Source: Syngnathus acus (Eukaryota; Chordata; Actinopteri; Syngnathiformes; Syngnathidae). From it: 64,000 nt of DNA. The notes under the pieces are model-generated. The model was given only the letters and a program-made list of their open reading frames with translations. It ran no database searches and was not told where the DNA came from. The stretch lies in assembly GCF_901709675.1 (NCBI RefSeq), contig NC_051090.1, positions 9,190,842 to 9,254,841 on the forward strand, read 5' to 3'. The first letter of the stretch is position 1; every line of letters starts with the position of its first letter. Shown here in pieces: positions 34,645 through 48,000 of the stretch. The position numbers and the translations under genes were made by a program.

Positions 34645-34780
34645 ATTTATATATCCGTCCAATTTCGGAACCAGTCATACTCACGAGGGTCGGGGGTGTG
34701 CTGGAGCCTATCCCGACGGTTTCTGAGCAGTAGGCGGGGTACACCCTGAACTGGTTGCCAGCCAATTGCAGGGCCTGCAG
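34645..34780 (+). repeat. Teleost interspersed repeat fragment
   Basis: CACGAGGGTCGGGGGTGTGC, TGGAGCCTATCCCGACGG, AGGCGGGGTACACCCTGAAC and GGTTGCCAGCCAATTGCAGG match the repeat at 2236-2354 but are better preserved. Confidence 0.8.
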
Positions 34781-37720
34781 TATGCGTATTGAAATAATGG
34801 TACATTTAAAATACAATTTACTCACAAATTGACTTATTCAGTGTGAAATCTGGTCCAGATTAATTGAACACAATTCTTATATTGGTAACAGGTGGGATAC
34901 ATTCGGTTGTTCTGTCATATGTTGCTGGCATAAATAGATGAACCAATACAGTATATGTAATTAAAGAATAATGCTGCTCAAACAAATAAAGTCATATTGG
35001 ATTTCTTGTGGCACACCTGATGATATCACACGGCAACCACATATTAAAATTGCACTGCATTACACCTCACTTAGCTGTATAACAGAATTAGTAGATTGTG
35101 CAAGTGTTTAGTATATAGATGATAAAAAAATTACGGATGCATTTTAGTTGTGATTGATTTAGTTTGTAGATATTATGCAAAGTCGTATTGATTTGCAGGA
35201 AATGCCCATACCCCCGCACCCATTTCACTCGTACGTGCTTGGCTTTCAAACTCGCCTTGTGAGAGAAACAAGTTATCTTAAGTGGCAACTCATTTCCATT
35301 TGGATTTCTTTTAGCCTTTGTAGTGGTTCATCATCTCCTGTCTCGCAGCCTCTCCACATCATTGACCCAACTCTCTGGATTCCACCTTCCTCTTTCATCT
35401 CAACCTCCTTCATCCTGTTTTCTCAAGTTGTTTATTTTAGGTTTTTGCACCTAATAATATTGTCTAACAAGCCTTATAAATAAATGTGGATTTTATAAAA
35501 CTGTGTCTTTCACAATCGACACATTGTCAGTGTCTTTTTTTGAAATCCAAAAAGAGGACTCTGCTGGCAGAAAGACGAATCATTTTATGCTATAGGGAGT
35601 AGCGAAAAAAAACAGTGGGACAGACACTAAAGAAAAGCATGTTCCTTGTGCAAACTAGATTATTCTTGGAAGAAAACAGGTGTACTTAGCCAGTTGTCTC
35701 ACACATCAGTGGTTGGATAGTGCTCTGCACTGGCAGATATCTCAGCATCCTGTCCAGCCTTCAAAATGTCTCCAATTTGGGGATGAAGACATTAGAGTGG
35801 AGTAAGTAAAACACAAGGCAATACCAATGAAGAGGATGTTGTACTTCTGCATGACAGTATTATGAGCTGGTAGAATTGATTAATTGCAATTTCTGTCATA
35901 GTTAAAAGACTTGTGCTTTACATTAATGTGAATTTAAATTTGCGTTTTTCCTTCAAAAAACTCTATTTGTAACTATTGTATGAAGAAAGGCAAATACAGA
36001 GGAGTTGAGGTGCGACTGAGTGCATAGAAGAGTAAAATGTAGTTTTGCTGAAAAGAGGGAACAGAGGCATATAACCGGAGAGGAGGCAACGTCCAAGAAC
36101 ATGTCGCGGATGACTTGAAAACTTGAGATAAGAAATGGGGATGAGGAAGGAAGTACATGAATTGAGATATAGGAGCAATGCCTGGAGTGTTGTTGCAAGT
36201 ATTGGGTGTGGAGAAGATTGTTTCCCTTTCCTCTCACACTTGTGGACACTTCTGTCCTCCTTATCTAGACTGTTGTCTACAGAATGGCAGCTTCTTAAAC
36301 GGATCCATTTGTCGAGGCTCACTACAAACTACAATGATTAGAGTCCATGCAGATGGCTAGCCACAAGTTTGTTTCAAAATATTCAGAATGTATATTCATG
36401 AGCTACTATTGTTTTTTTCACGACAGTTTTAAGAGAATGTGGTTTATTTGTTGTTGTTTTTTTGGCTGTTTGCTGGATCACTACACAATCATATATAATT
36501 TTGCACATTTAGATAATACGGACAATTACATCTCCTGTTATGTGCATGAGAAGATGGCAGAAGTTGCATTCCATCTTCAAATGCGCATGGTGTTAGTAAA
36601 GCGAGAGAAGCAAAATGACAATAAGGCTGAAGGAGTCTGCTAAAACGTAAATAATCAAACATGCAGAGAGCTGATGGATGGGGAAGGAAAAGGTGAAGCG
36701 GGAGGGCTGAAAATGACCTGGAAACATTTCTCTAAGTTGTGAAGGTGGGCTGACAGTGGGTAACAAAACCTAAGCTGCTGTGGTGATACATCTTCAATGG
36801 CACCTTATGGCCCTGTTTTCAGCATTCTTGGAAAACAGATAATCTAACAAAAAAATGAAAGCTGCTGTGTGTGCAGTGATGAAAGCAAAGTCAACTGAGG
36901 AAAGATGAAAAAAAAAAGTGGGAGGGAATCAGCTTTGCCAAAATAAAAAGAGGAGGACTGCAGGTTGCAGGAGGACAGTGTTATGTTGCCATCACATAAC
37001 TGAAGAACACCAACAGATTGCTTGGCTCCCTGATCATGCAAATGTTCCAGGACTTGGAAAGAAAAAAAAAAGATTGTTCCATCAAACAAATTCGATAAAT
37101 GAGATGCCAAATGTACTATGAAATAAAGAACAAATATATAGAAATATTTTGATACTTTCTCTTTTGGATTTTTACCAAGCAAAAGTGAAATAAATATATT
37201 GCTAGATCAAATGATGGCTTTTTAGTGTATGTTTATGCATGTTTAATACATTATATTCCAATTTACCAGCAGCATTGATGAAATCAAATATGAACTACCA
37301 TGTACTGTATGTATTATGCACTACAGTTATTTATAGACATGAAGAATCTTGCAGAGGCACTTCTTGACAACTGATTGAAAATGACTTCACTTTTTCAGCA
37401 TGCAATGTTTGTACAATTTGTATTTATGTAACGAACACATTTTTCTCCATGATATGGAATGGAATAATATGGGTAGCACAAGTTCACAGTGAATCTTCCA
37501 TAAGAGGTCAAGCGGTGGAGTCAATCAACATCTTGAAGAGCATGCAAAGAAGAAGGAGGGGCCAAGTGAAAGGAAATAGAAGATAGCAGCAGCACAGGCT
37601 GGAAGTGGGGAGGAGGCAGGTGACCATTAACCAACAGGACAAGAAGGCTGCTGGGGGCCTTGGATTGGGCTCACGGCGGTCAATCGCCATCCAATGGAAA
37701 TCTCAGAGTGAACTAGAATT
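34781..37720. other. Unique noncoding DNA
   Basis: No gene or element recognised. Frames up to 119 codons overlap each other on both strands near 36 kb and carry no domain. Confidence 0.45.
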
Positions 37721-39890
37721 GCAATTCCTGAAGAAATTGCGTGTGAAGGTGAAGAAGAATGATGTTGAAACAAGTTGAATCGGTTGAAAAATGTAGAAAT
37801 AAGAAGGGAAAAGGAAATTTAGGAAAATTGGGTGTGAATTTCAAAATTGAAAATGTGAAATGTTTGGTAAGTGGGAACTTGTGGAATAGGTAGGAAAATG
37901 ATGAACAGTTGAAAGTTGGAATGGGTTGAATCGGTTGAAAAATGTAGAAATGAGAAGGGAAAAAGGAATTGGGTGTGAATTTCAAAATAAAAGATGTGAA
38001 GTTTTTGGTAAGTGGGAAGTTGTGGAATAGGTAGAAAAATGATGAACAGTTGAAAGTTGGAATGGGTTGAATCGGTTGAAAAATGTAGAAATGAGAAGGG
38101 AAAAAGGAATTGGGTGTGAATTTCAAAATAAAAGATGTGAAGTTTTTGGTAAGTTGTGGAATAGGTAGAAAGATAATGAACAGTTGAAAGTTGGAATGGG
38201 TTGAATCGGTTGAAAAATGTAGAAATGAGAAGGGAAAAAGGAATTGGGTGTGAATTTCAAAATAAAAGATGTGAAGTTTTTGGTAAGTGGGAAGTTGTGG
38301 AATAGGTAGAAAAATGATGAACAGTTGAAAGTTGGAATGGGTTGAATCGGTTGAAAAATGTAGAAATGAGAAGGGAAAAAGGAATTGGGTGTGAATTTCA
38401 AAATAAAAGATGTGAAGTTTTTGGTAAGTGGGAAGTTGTGGAATAGGTAGAAAAATGATGAACAGTTGAAAGTTGGAATGGGTTGAATCGGTTGAAAAAT
38501 GTAGAAATGAGAAGGGAAAAAGGAATTGGGTGTGAATTTCAAAATAAAAGATGTGAAGTTTTTGGTAAGTGGGAAGTTGTGGAATAGGTAGAAAATGATG
38601 AACAGTTGAAAGTTGGAATGGGTTGAATCGGTTGAAAAATGTAGAAATGAGAAAGGAAAAAGGAATTGGGTGTGAATTTCAAAATAAAAGATGTGAAGTT
38701 TTTGGTAAGTGGGAAGTTGTGGAATAGGTAGAAAAATGATGAACAGTTGAAAGTTGGAATGGGTTGAATCGGTTGAAAAATGTAGAAATGAGCAGGGAAA
38801 AAGGAATTGGGTGTGAATTTCAAAATAAAAGATGTGAAGTTTTTGGTAAGTGGGAAGTTGTGGAATAGGTAGAAAATGATGAACAGTTGAAAGTTGGAAT
38901 GGGTTGAATCGGTTGAAAAATGTAGAAATGAGAAAGGAAAAAGGAATTGGGTGTGAATTTCAAAATAAAAGATGTGAAGTTTTTGGTAAGTGGGAAGTTG
39001 TGGAATAGGTAGAAAAATGATGAACAGTTGAAAGTTGGAATGGGTTGAATCGGTTGAAAAATGTAGAAATGAGAAGGGAAAAAGGAATTGGGTGTGAATT
39101 TCAAAATAAAAGATGTGAAGTTTTTGGGAAGTTGTGGAATAGGTAGAAAAATGATGAACAGTTGAAAGTTGGAATGGGTTGAATCGGTTGAAAAATGTAG
39201 AAATGAGAAGGGGAAAAGGAATTGGGTGTGAATTTCAAAATAAAAGATGTGAAGTTTTTGGTAAGTGGGAAGTTGTGGAATAGGTAGAAAAATGATGAAC
39301 AGTTGAAAGTTGGAATGGGTTGAATCGGTTGAAAAATGTAGACATGAGAAGGGAAAAAGGAATTGGGTGTGAATTTCAAAATAAAAGATGTGAAGTTTTT
39401 GGGAAGTTGTGGAATAGGTAGAAAGATAATGAACAGTTGAAAGTTGGAATGGGTTGAATGGGTTGAAAAATGTAGAAATGAGAAGGGAAAAAGGAAATAT
39501 TGGTGAATTGGGTGTGAATTTCAAAATAAAAGATGAAAACGTGAAAATTTTGAATTTGGCAAGTTTGGGAATGTCCCCAATGTAATTTGAATGTGTTGAA
39601 TTATGTGAATTTCAAACTGGAACAACGTAAATGTGAAATGTTGAATCTGCCATTAAGAATGAATGGGGAAAAAATTGCCGGAAATTTGTGAATTTTGTGA
39701 AAACGGAAAATTTTTGGGAGGAAAAAAATGTAAGCCCCCATGTCATGAATATTTGGAATAAGTGAAAAGTGGAACGGAGTGAATCGGTTGAAGTATGTGG
39801 AAGTAGTTAATCAGCAAAAAAGTGAGCAGAAGATGTAGAATAATAATAAAGTACAGGAATAACAATAGTGTGAAGGTTTCACCTTCACAC
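37721..39890. mobile_element. Candidate Helentron-like (HINE/DINE-type) non-autonomous element with central array
   Basis: A 13-bp inverted repeat GTGTGAAGGTGAA (37741-37753) / TTCACCTTCACAC (39878-39890) brackets a long tandem array. The right copy forms the arm of a perfect 10-bp hairpin (GTGTGAAGGT, 3-base loop, ACCTTCACAC; 39868-39890). The left copy is preceded by a weaker GCAATT...AATTGC hairpin (37721-37740). Short subterminal inverted repeats, a 3' hairpin and a central minisatellite are the layout of Helentron-associated elements. No Rep/helicase is present. Exact ends and target site are uncertain, so a tandem satellite next to chance hairpins remains the alternative. Confidence 0.55.
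37776..39536. repeat. 141-bp tandem array, about 12.5 units
   Basis: The word GAATCGGTTGAAAAATGTAG recurs at 37928, 38069, 38203, 38344, 38485, 38625, 38766, 38906, 39047, 39181 and 39322, with divergent edge units near 37777 and 39456. Spacing is 140-141 bp, except three 134-bp intervals where a TAAGTGGG-type segment is missing. Internal units are nearly identical and edge units more diverged, as expected from unequal crossover. Minus-strand frames of 94-234 codons (KFTPNSFFPSHFYIFQPIQP repeats) are artefacts: 141 is a multiple of three, so frames stay open. Confidence 0.96.
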
Positions 39891-41807
39891 TAATGACAAG
39901 GGCAAGAGAAAAATGAGTATTTCATGTGTGGAGGATCAGCCAAAGAAAACACTTCCGAATAAGAGAATGGCCTTTCTCCCAAAAGATTGCCTTTTTTCCA
40001 AGCAACTACATTCCAAGGAGAACACAACACGCCACATTCATTCATCCAATAATACTATCACACAATTTATGTAGAGACCTACCTACAGTCGCTATTGCTA
40101 TTGTAAGAGTCCCTAACAAGACACTAAGCCAAATTGATTTGAATTCTTTTCTTTCAAACCAGTAGCAAAACCATGACTTGTTTGCTCCAGACTCTAGCGT
40201 GTTGCATATAAAACTTGTGGCGTTAAATTATATCTGCAGGGAAGCCTGAAGAGGCTATAGTGGAGATCACTTTGTGTATCATGTGGAGAATAGGACAGTA
40301 AGATAGACAGAGTAAATGCAGTGGCAAGAAGGAGAAAGGTGATGCTGTGGACACGGTGCATGTTTACCTGTCAGCAGGATCACCGTGTCTCAATGGCTTC
40401 TATCATACTGTCATCTCCCAGCTCCCTAGGGTGCTACACGCCAGCGTTGTGCTGCTGGTTCTGCTTTCGCAGTAGATGCACAAGGGGAGCGAGGCCACGC
40501 TGATGGGAGGAAAGGTCACAGCAGCATTTACAGGATGACACAAATTTCTGCAGGCACCCATCTCCATTAGAAGGAGAATCACAGGGTTCAGGCTAAAGGT
40601 AAATCCACATGGGACCAGTGCTGAACTTTGACATTCACAATAATTGGCTAATAACAAAACGTCTTTCTTGTATTGATGGATGAGTTCCTTGAAAACCAGT
40701 CTAGGAATGTAGCCACAATCTAAAAACTGCAACAGATTTCTTTTTTTATTATTTATGATTAAACCTGATCAGACATTTGCCATTCCGACTACATCTTAAA
40801 GCGGCAAGCGCAGATTACAGCAACACAACAGAGACAATAGATCACACTTTGTATTTCCTAAATATGTCTTTGCAAAGTAGAATTTATAACATAGTTTCTA
40901 ATAGTGATTGCAGCAAAGAGACAAAAAACATTTGAAACAACTTCCAATAAGATGCATTACATTTGGACACCGATGCAATCTATGAACACTCGATAAGAAT
41001 TATGAAATATGAACCTTTTGTATGAAAAAACTGTTTATTAATCTTGTGTTCTGTATTATTATCTTTTTTTGAAACATCTATCTGTTATGTATCCTGATAC
41101 ACCATGGCCTTCAAATGCCCCCAAAGATGAATGAAGGCCACTCCACAAATCCGAGCCAACCATCAGAAAACTGCTGATGAAAAAAAATGACATGAATACC
41201 GTAATGATATGGAACTGCATCTGGCGGAGAGTAACCTGGGATGTCATCATCCCTGCTTTGCAAGAATTGGAAACTCTCTCTGTGTAATACTTTAAGATAC
41301 TTTTTGGCATATGGATTATATACGGAAAAGAACGGCCCTATAATTCTGTCAACCTGTTTTCTAACCCTCACCATCAGTTTATTGGCACCTGGCAACTTTA
41401 TTGGACTCATCCACTGAAGATCAACACTATTCCAAAGAAGTACATTTTGTCATCTAACCTTGTTTTGTTTTACGTTAAATATGATTGAAAATGTGTTATT
41501 CAAATGCATATTTAGGATATCTGTATGATACTGTATATTAAAACAAATGTTACTAACGATCATATTATATTTGATCTTAATGAGATTGTGCTGTACCTGG
41601 TGTCTGACTTTGCATCTTGGTCCATCTTTAATTATTTGTGGGTATCTCATCATCTTTGAGTTGGTGTACTATTTAATGAGAAATCACTGAAATTGGCTAA
41701 TTTGAAAATATTTGACAAGAGCACTATATTTAGGAAACTTAAGTGGAAGTAAAATAATGATTAAAGTAACTGTGGGCAGTCAGGAAACACATCAATCACT
41801 AAAGGAG
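39891..41807. other. Unique noncoding DNA
   Basis: The minus frame at 41111-41410 (99 codons) was inspected and has no recognisable domain. Nothing else supportable. Confidence 0.45.
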
Positions 41808-42092
41808 TACCATAATTTCCAGACTATAAACCGCTATTTTTTTGTACAAGCCTTGAACCATACAGTTTATAGTCCAGTATGGTTTATTTATGGATTTCTC
41901 ATGTTTTTTATGATATTGTAAGAGGATTTGTTTGGGTAATACAGGTAATAGAAATGAGGACATTTCATTGAGAACATGTGGGACTTATAGTCCGGTACGG
42001 GTGACATATGTCTGAGCAAAACAGGATTTTCCCCTGATTTTAGCTGATGCGCCTTATATTCAGGCGCGATTTATAGTCCGGAAATTATGGTA
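41808..42092. mobile_element. Diverged MITE related to the CCGTATTTTCC families (copy C)
   Basis: Ends CCATAATTTCCAGACTATAA and TTATAGTCCGGAAATTATGG are inverted and bordered by TA (41808-41809, 42091-42092). The subterminal GCGCCTTATATTCAGGCGCG keeps the box logic of the other families, with ACTATAAACCGC replacing ATAAGGCGC on the left. About 285 bp, no coding. It is the most diverged of nine such elements in this window. Confidence 0.82.
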
Positions 42093-45000
42093 GTTATGTT
42101 ATGGCCATAACATGCACCTTAAATAAACCATGATTATACTGCAAGTATTTCACTGAATACATAAGGAAAGTCAACAGTTCATAACTAATTACATCAGCTA
42201 TAGATTCTATGGATCCTTCATTTGCCCCCAATCCATAGAGTCACATCAATGTGTGAAAGTGAAAATGTAGTCTTAAATACACTTGAGGTTTGGACTGTGT
42301 AAACAAGTCATTCTTTTTTTTTTAACTATTTCCAAAGTCAAAATCACAAAGCGTATCTGGTTATTCAAGACATAGTCAGCAGTGGTCCTAGCTTGAGCTC
42401 GCCCCTTTGGCGCGCACACACGCACACGCACACACACACACACAAAGGTTTCGATATCTATATATTTTACATATCTACATTTTATATTTTGCATTCTATA
42501 CTTTAATACGATTCAGAAAAAAATGTTCGGGAACAATTCTATACTCTCTTTGTAAACAAAAGTGTTTGTTTGAGCCAGCATATGTGAAACACGATGCAAT
42601 CAGCTCAAACAGTTTGCTGATCTAGTCATTATGTCAAATGTTCTCCTTTCGGCATGATCGATGTTAGACTTCCCCTAATATCAGAGCAATGATAACCAGG
42701 TGTATTTCCGTTAATCTAGTCATTTATGGTGCAGCCTTGCTCCAGCTGTCCATTTTTCATTTAGAAGAGTAAGTGCAGAGTAAATAATTCACCATTATGT
42801 CAAATTTATTATGTGCCTGAAATGTGAGGACGGATCTGCCAGTCAAAAAGGCTTTTAAGTGGAAGCGACTCATTTAATATGACACTGAGCCTTAACTCTT
42901 TGTGTGTGCAGACAGAATTCAAATTACCTCTTTTTTTAGACACATAAAACAAGAGTCATTAGCTTCATGACATTCATTTCAGATTCTCAAGGGACGTGAT
43001 CACCCAGGAAGACTACAACAACTGAATAAGTCGGGAGACGAATAGAAAGTACTGATAAAAAATAGTCGGGTAAAACATGGACAAATTAAAGGTGCCAAAG
43101 ATCTAATCGGTGATAGTAGTACAAAGTTTTTTAATTCACTATCAATTTCTGTTTTTTCACTTGTAACAATAAATATAAATGTAAATGCAGAGCATACACA
43201 AATCTACACAAGGCACTTTTATAAATGCTGTCAAATAATGCAAGCAATTAAGCTTTTCAAACTAGTTGAACGAGACAGAATTGATTAACCAGCAGCACCC
43301 AAAATTTAGTCCCCGACTTAATGCACATGAAACCGTTCCACTTTGTAGTTTAACATATTTGTGAGGTGATCATGTGACTTGGATTCTAAAGAATTTGATT
43401 TACACCTGTTAAGTATGCACATCTGCATTACTTATTTTTACAGACTTAACTGAGGTTGCCATCCATCCAAAATGTTGACCTTAATTTTGACTCAAAAGTA
43501 TAACAGAAGGGCACTTAAGGGTGGTGATGGGACATCAACGTTGCTTCATGTTGTTGTATTTTTGACTACTTGAGATGGCACGGTGCATTTAAATAAAGGT
43601 TTAAGCAATAGGAAGAAGAAAAATACAAGAATGGTTCATGAAGCAAATTTGAAGCTTAATTTTCTCATCACTACTTGGGTTTTTCTCAGAGTATTTAGGT
43701 GGGTGACTTCATGCAAGTGTTAAGGCACACATACATTGTGAGAATCATCAGATTCCCTGAGGCTCACCAAAGAAACAATTTATTTGTGAAAGCAGATGTA
43801 ATTTCCTCTTCTATTTCCTCTGCACGGACAACAATTACTGATCTTCAGCCAGGCAGTGATAGAAGCTAACACTACAGCAATATGATAATCATTGCTTTAT
43901 TGGACAGCACATTACAAGAATATTTGGACATCAAGGCAAAAGGGACAGATGGGGGAAGTAGAACCAGGACACGCTTGCAGAGCTGCACACAGATGGACAC
44001 ACTAATGCGTGCATGTGAATGCTTACAATCCGTGGGAAGACACCATCATTTTTTTCCTTCAGCCATTGCTTTCAATTTTTAACACCATTCTGGATACACC
44101 TTAGAAAGTCACAGCCCTAAAAACAACCAAGAAATTGTTTTTTGTCTGTGTGTGTTTTGAGCGTGTTTTAAGAAAATGGATAGTGAAAAGAAAATGGAAG
44201 TATAGCGAAGCCATAGAAAGGATATGCAAATAATATATAAGGAAGGGTATGCAAATAATATTACTCATGTTGTGGTGTAGAGGAGTTTAAGAGCCAGTGT
44301 AAGCTCACAAAAGACATGTCTCTCATCTAGTGGTGAATGGGGATATTACAACTTAAAATTACAGTTGATCTCTACTAATTCACAATTTGTCACCTGCAGA
44401 CTTGCCTATTTTTTCAAAGCTACAGTTTTGAAAATCGACAATGGTTCTTAGACCAAATTCTTTTTTTTTTGCAACAAAAAATTGACTTTGAGCTTCTACT
44501 GTAAAACCTAAATCTGCAGCTTTTTACGTGACACGGGTTGACTGTTTTTTTATCATTTTTACGAAATGATTTTTTGGAAATAACCACTGACTTTGAATTC
44601 CTAATGCTCACACATATAGAGCCATAAAAATAACCCCTGCTGTCCTGTCCTGTGTGTTTGTTCCCCAAACAGCTTTTGGTGAGTGTGTAAAAGGTAATAG
44701 GACAGAAAAGCCAAAGAAAAAGCAAATCCACACAAAAGTAATCCTCTAATTGAAATGAGGTTTTCTGAAATACTCTGCCATCCCATAAAAAATGACAAAT
44801 GACTACTACTATTGTCCAGGTTTTTCTAAAAGTTCTTGTCCTTGTCAAAATGGCTCTTTCCAAGATGGATTTGTGAAAGTAAGTGTTCCATGAAACAAAC
44901 CATCTGCTGTCTCAGGTTGTGGTTTTATATTCACATTTTCCAATGTGAACATAAAATGTTCCTCTTCATGGTGCAGTTTAACATTCAATGAAGCTGCCCC

Positions 45001-48000
45001 ACTGAGAAAGGCTTTAATTTAGAACTACTGAGATATTTGCACTTTGACAGTCAACCGTTAACCTCAGTAATCAAAGTTTAGGATGCAAATGTCCTCATGC
45101 TGCTTCACAAGCACAGCCCCCACCAGGCTGCTAAGTGACACTTGTGGGGGCAGGAGTGAGTGACAGCAGAGGAGAGGAGAGGAGCAGACAGGCTGACCAG
45201 ATGGCAGGAGCTGTAGCGGCTGCCGTACGTGGCTTAATATTACATGCCAATGATCGGAGAGCTATGGCAAAACATCACTCGGGAGCAACTTTAGTCCTTC
45301 AGGTTTGATCAATACTGAGGGAGCATTTGGTACTAAGTGAGGAAACTTGAGGCAACTTTTTTATCAACTTTAAACTCAAATATTTCACCCATCTGCTCCA
45401 TTAAGCTACAAAAACCACCACAGGACCAATAATGTAAACCATTCGATTGCATGTTGCGCCATTTAAGCAATTGTTGGTATTCAACATCATAATCTCTTAT
45501 TAATTACAAACACTGAGATTTCAGTGGTGCAAGTTGATACTTTCATCTCACATTTTTCATTTTCAGGAAGTCTGATAGAATCCAGGAAATTACTTTCTAT
45601 CCATTACCTCAGCTATATTGGTGCAGAGATGAGAGGAATGGTTGTTTAAAGAACTGCAGAGTGAGACTATTTTGCAATTATGAATATCAGCTTTTTTTTC
45701 CATGAAATACTTGGAAGTGAAGTTCAAATGACCAATCATCATCTCATTTCTTTCCTGTGACCCGGTACGGTCTGAGTATCGAGGAAGTGGCATTAATGTA
45801 GTTCTGTTAGACCATTTCAAGACAGGTCCCCTGTGATGTTATGCATAATGATTTATTCAAAAAGACTTTGAAAAGGCTAAATGCGGAGACAAGAGCAGGA
45901 AATTGATGTCACAGGAGGTCTCTAATAAGAAAGATCATGTCTAAGCTGTTTCAAGTTTATTACATTATCCGTCGCTTTTTCAGCACTGTATTTGTTTATG
46001 GGATTCCCTCTGAAGAGTTTCTTCACCCTATACATCCTCTGTTCTTTCTCTTATCAGCTCCACACAGGTGTTTTGTGGTCATATGAACAACATTGTTTCA
46101 TTATCAAGTATTCAAATCCATATTATTTGTCCCAGTTCTTCTTATGGAACAATGCTATGGACGCAGGGGCTGCAGACAAGGGAAAAATCAATTTCCTTCA
46201 CCACAGAGTGTGGAGGTTGCTTTTATAAAATGCTGTGGTGGACTTTTACAGGTTAGACGGCATGAATTATGATATTGGTCAATGCAAGTAGAAAAGGAGC
46301 AACAGGGAAGGCGAGACAAGTGATCTCGACTTTTTACCACGATAGCTAATCTGTAAATAAGTTGTCACAGTGGAGAAAAAGGTAAGAACAAAGTGTGCCC
46401 AAGTGCATACTATTTGTGGTTGATAAGAGAAAATGATGCTTTTATTAGAACAGGAAAAGCTCTGGTTTTCTGTCAAAACTAGGCCTGAGTATGAATTTAG
46501 CATATTTCTTTTAAAGTCAGCAGATGGTGGAAGAACTCGTAACACTTGATACTACCACTAATTTCCTTTTGACTATACATCAGACAAACCCGGCACTCTT
46601 TATATTCTATTCAAACATTAGAGCTAATAAGACTGCCACTGAATCTACAATTGTGTCAGTTAATAGCGAGAATGAAATGAAATGTACCGAAACTGGTGCG
46701 TGTAATATTCTGCTGACGTCATTAAGGAATTCACCAATAAATGATAAATTCTCGCATGATACATAGCAGTGGGGTAGTAATAATACACGTTAATGAATAG
46801 GAAAATACATACTCATTGTTATTACTAACCACGCTAATGAATAAAGATTGTACATGATAAGATATCATTATCCAGAAATGATTTAATAACATTGGCACAT
46901 CATAAGCCAGTTTTCTTACCAGATGTGATCCCTTTTTCTGCTGGTAGTTTTTAAGTAGGTTTCAAACTTGTGAATATAGTAACCTTAGGCTTATTACAGT
47001 GCAGACTTCAGATAGTCAGCAATTAACATAATTTTGGTTTGTCTATGCATGTATTATTTTCATAACCTTGAAAGACTCATTAATTGCTTGGCTTTGGCTA
47101 ACATGGCTGCAATGTCATACTCTCATAAAACACCTGCATTCAGAAATAGGCTGACAAAGAAAAAAAAAAAACTGTTTAGTGATTTCTTTACGCCTACGTT
47201 TTACAAACAGCATAATTCTGAATAATGTCCAGTCAGCTTGGTAATATTGATCCATCTTTTTGTCTATGGCTGGTCCTTAAATCTAACAGAGGGCTGGAGT
47301 GAAATGTTGTTGCTACTATTCTGTATATATAAGCATTCATTACCCTCAGAGGTAGGTTGAGCCTGACCTGAAGCGTGAGGTGAAACTTTGTGGAATTAAA
47401 TATAACACTTTTACAGCTCCTCTACCCAGACTAACCCAAGGCAATCTGAGCTTTAAAATATATATCAAAACGTTTTTTTAGTCCACTTAAAGTATATCCT
47501 TTGAGGGTGACAGCTATGTATGTGGTGGCCTGGGATAGACATGGCCACCCCTCTGATCCTCTCACATCTAGGGTAAAATTTGGATACCAATGACATTTCC
47601 TGCATCATCCACATGGATGCAGTATCCTTAGAGCACATCGATCCGCTTCTAATTCATATCAACAATATACACATTTAAACAATACATTTATAATGGATCT
47701 GAATGCAATAGTGTGTGCACCATATATGTATTATTTCATTTCATATTCTACTATTATGACATTAGCAGAAGAAAACCATTTGGAACACACCTTAATGACA
47801 TCTGTCCATTAGAGAGCTTGTCAAGGCCAAATGGGACAGAACAGGTCTGCAGCAAGATGGTGCTTCTGTTTCCTGAGACCAATCATCTTTGAACACGATT
47901 TGCCATCATATGGGAGTCATGGTTCATCTTGCATCAAACATTTTGAGATGTAATGGTGAAAGAGCAACGCCACCTCACTGCAAAGAAATATGCAACAGAA

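Noticed and set aside
38820-39524. 234-codon minus-strand frame and neighbours with TPNSFFPSHFYIF repeats
   Set aside because: Product of the 141-bp tandem array, whose period is a multiple of three; no protein signature.
37776-39536. CRISPR-like regular repeats
   Set aside because: Units are adjacent with no unique spacers and the context is vertebrate; it is a tandem satellite.
41111-41410. 99-codon minus-strand frame (starts MSPIKLPGANKLMVRV)
   Set aside because: Looks slightly protein-like, but I recognise no domain and it overlaps another open frame on the same strand. A protein search with a hit in another fish would change this.
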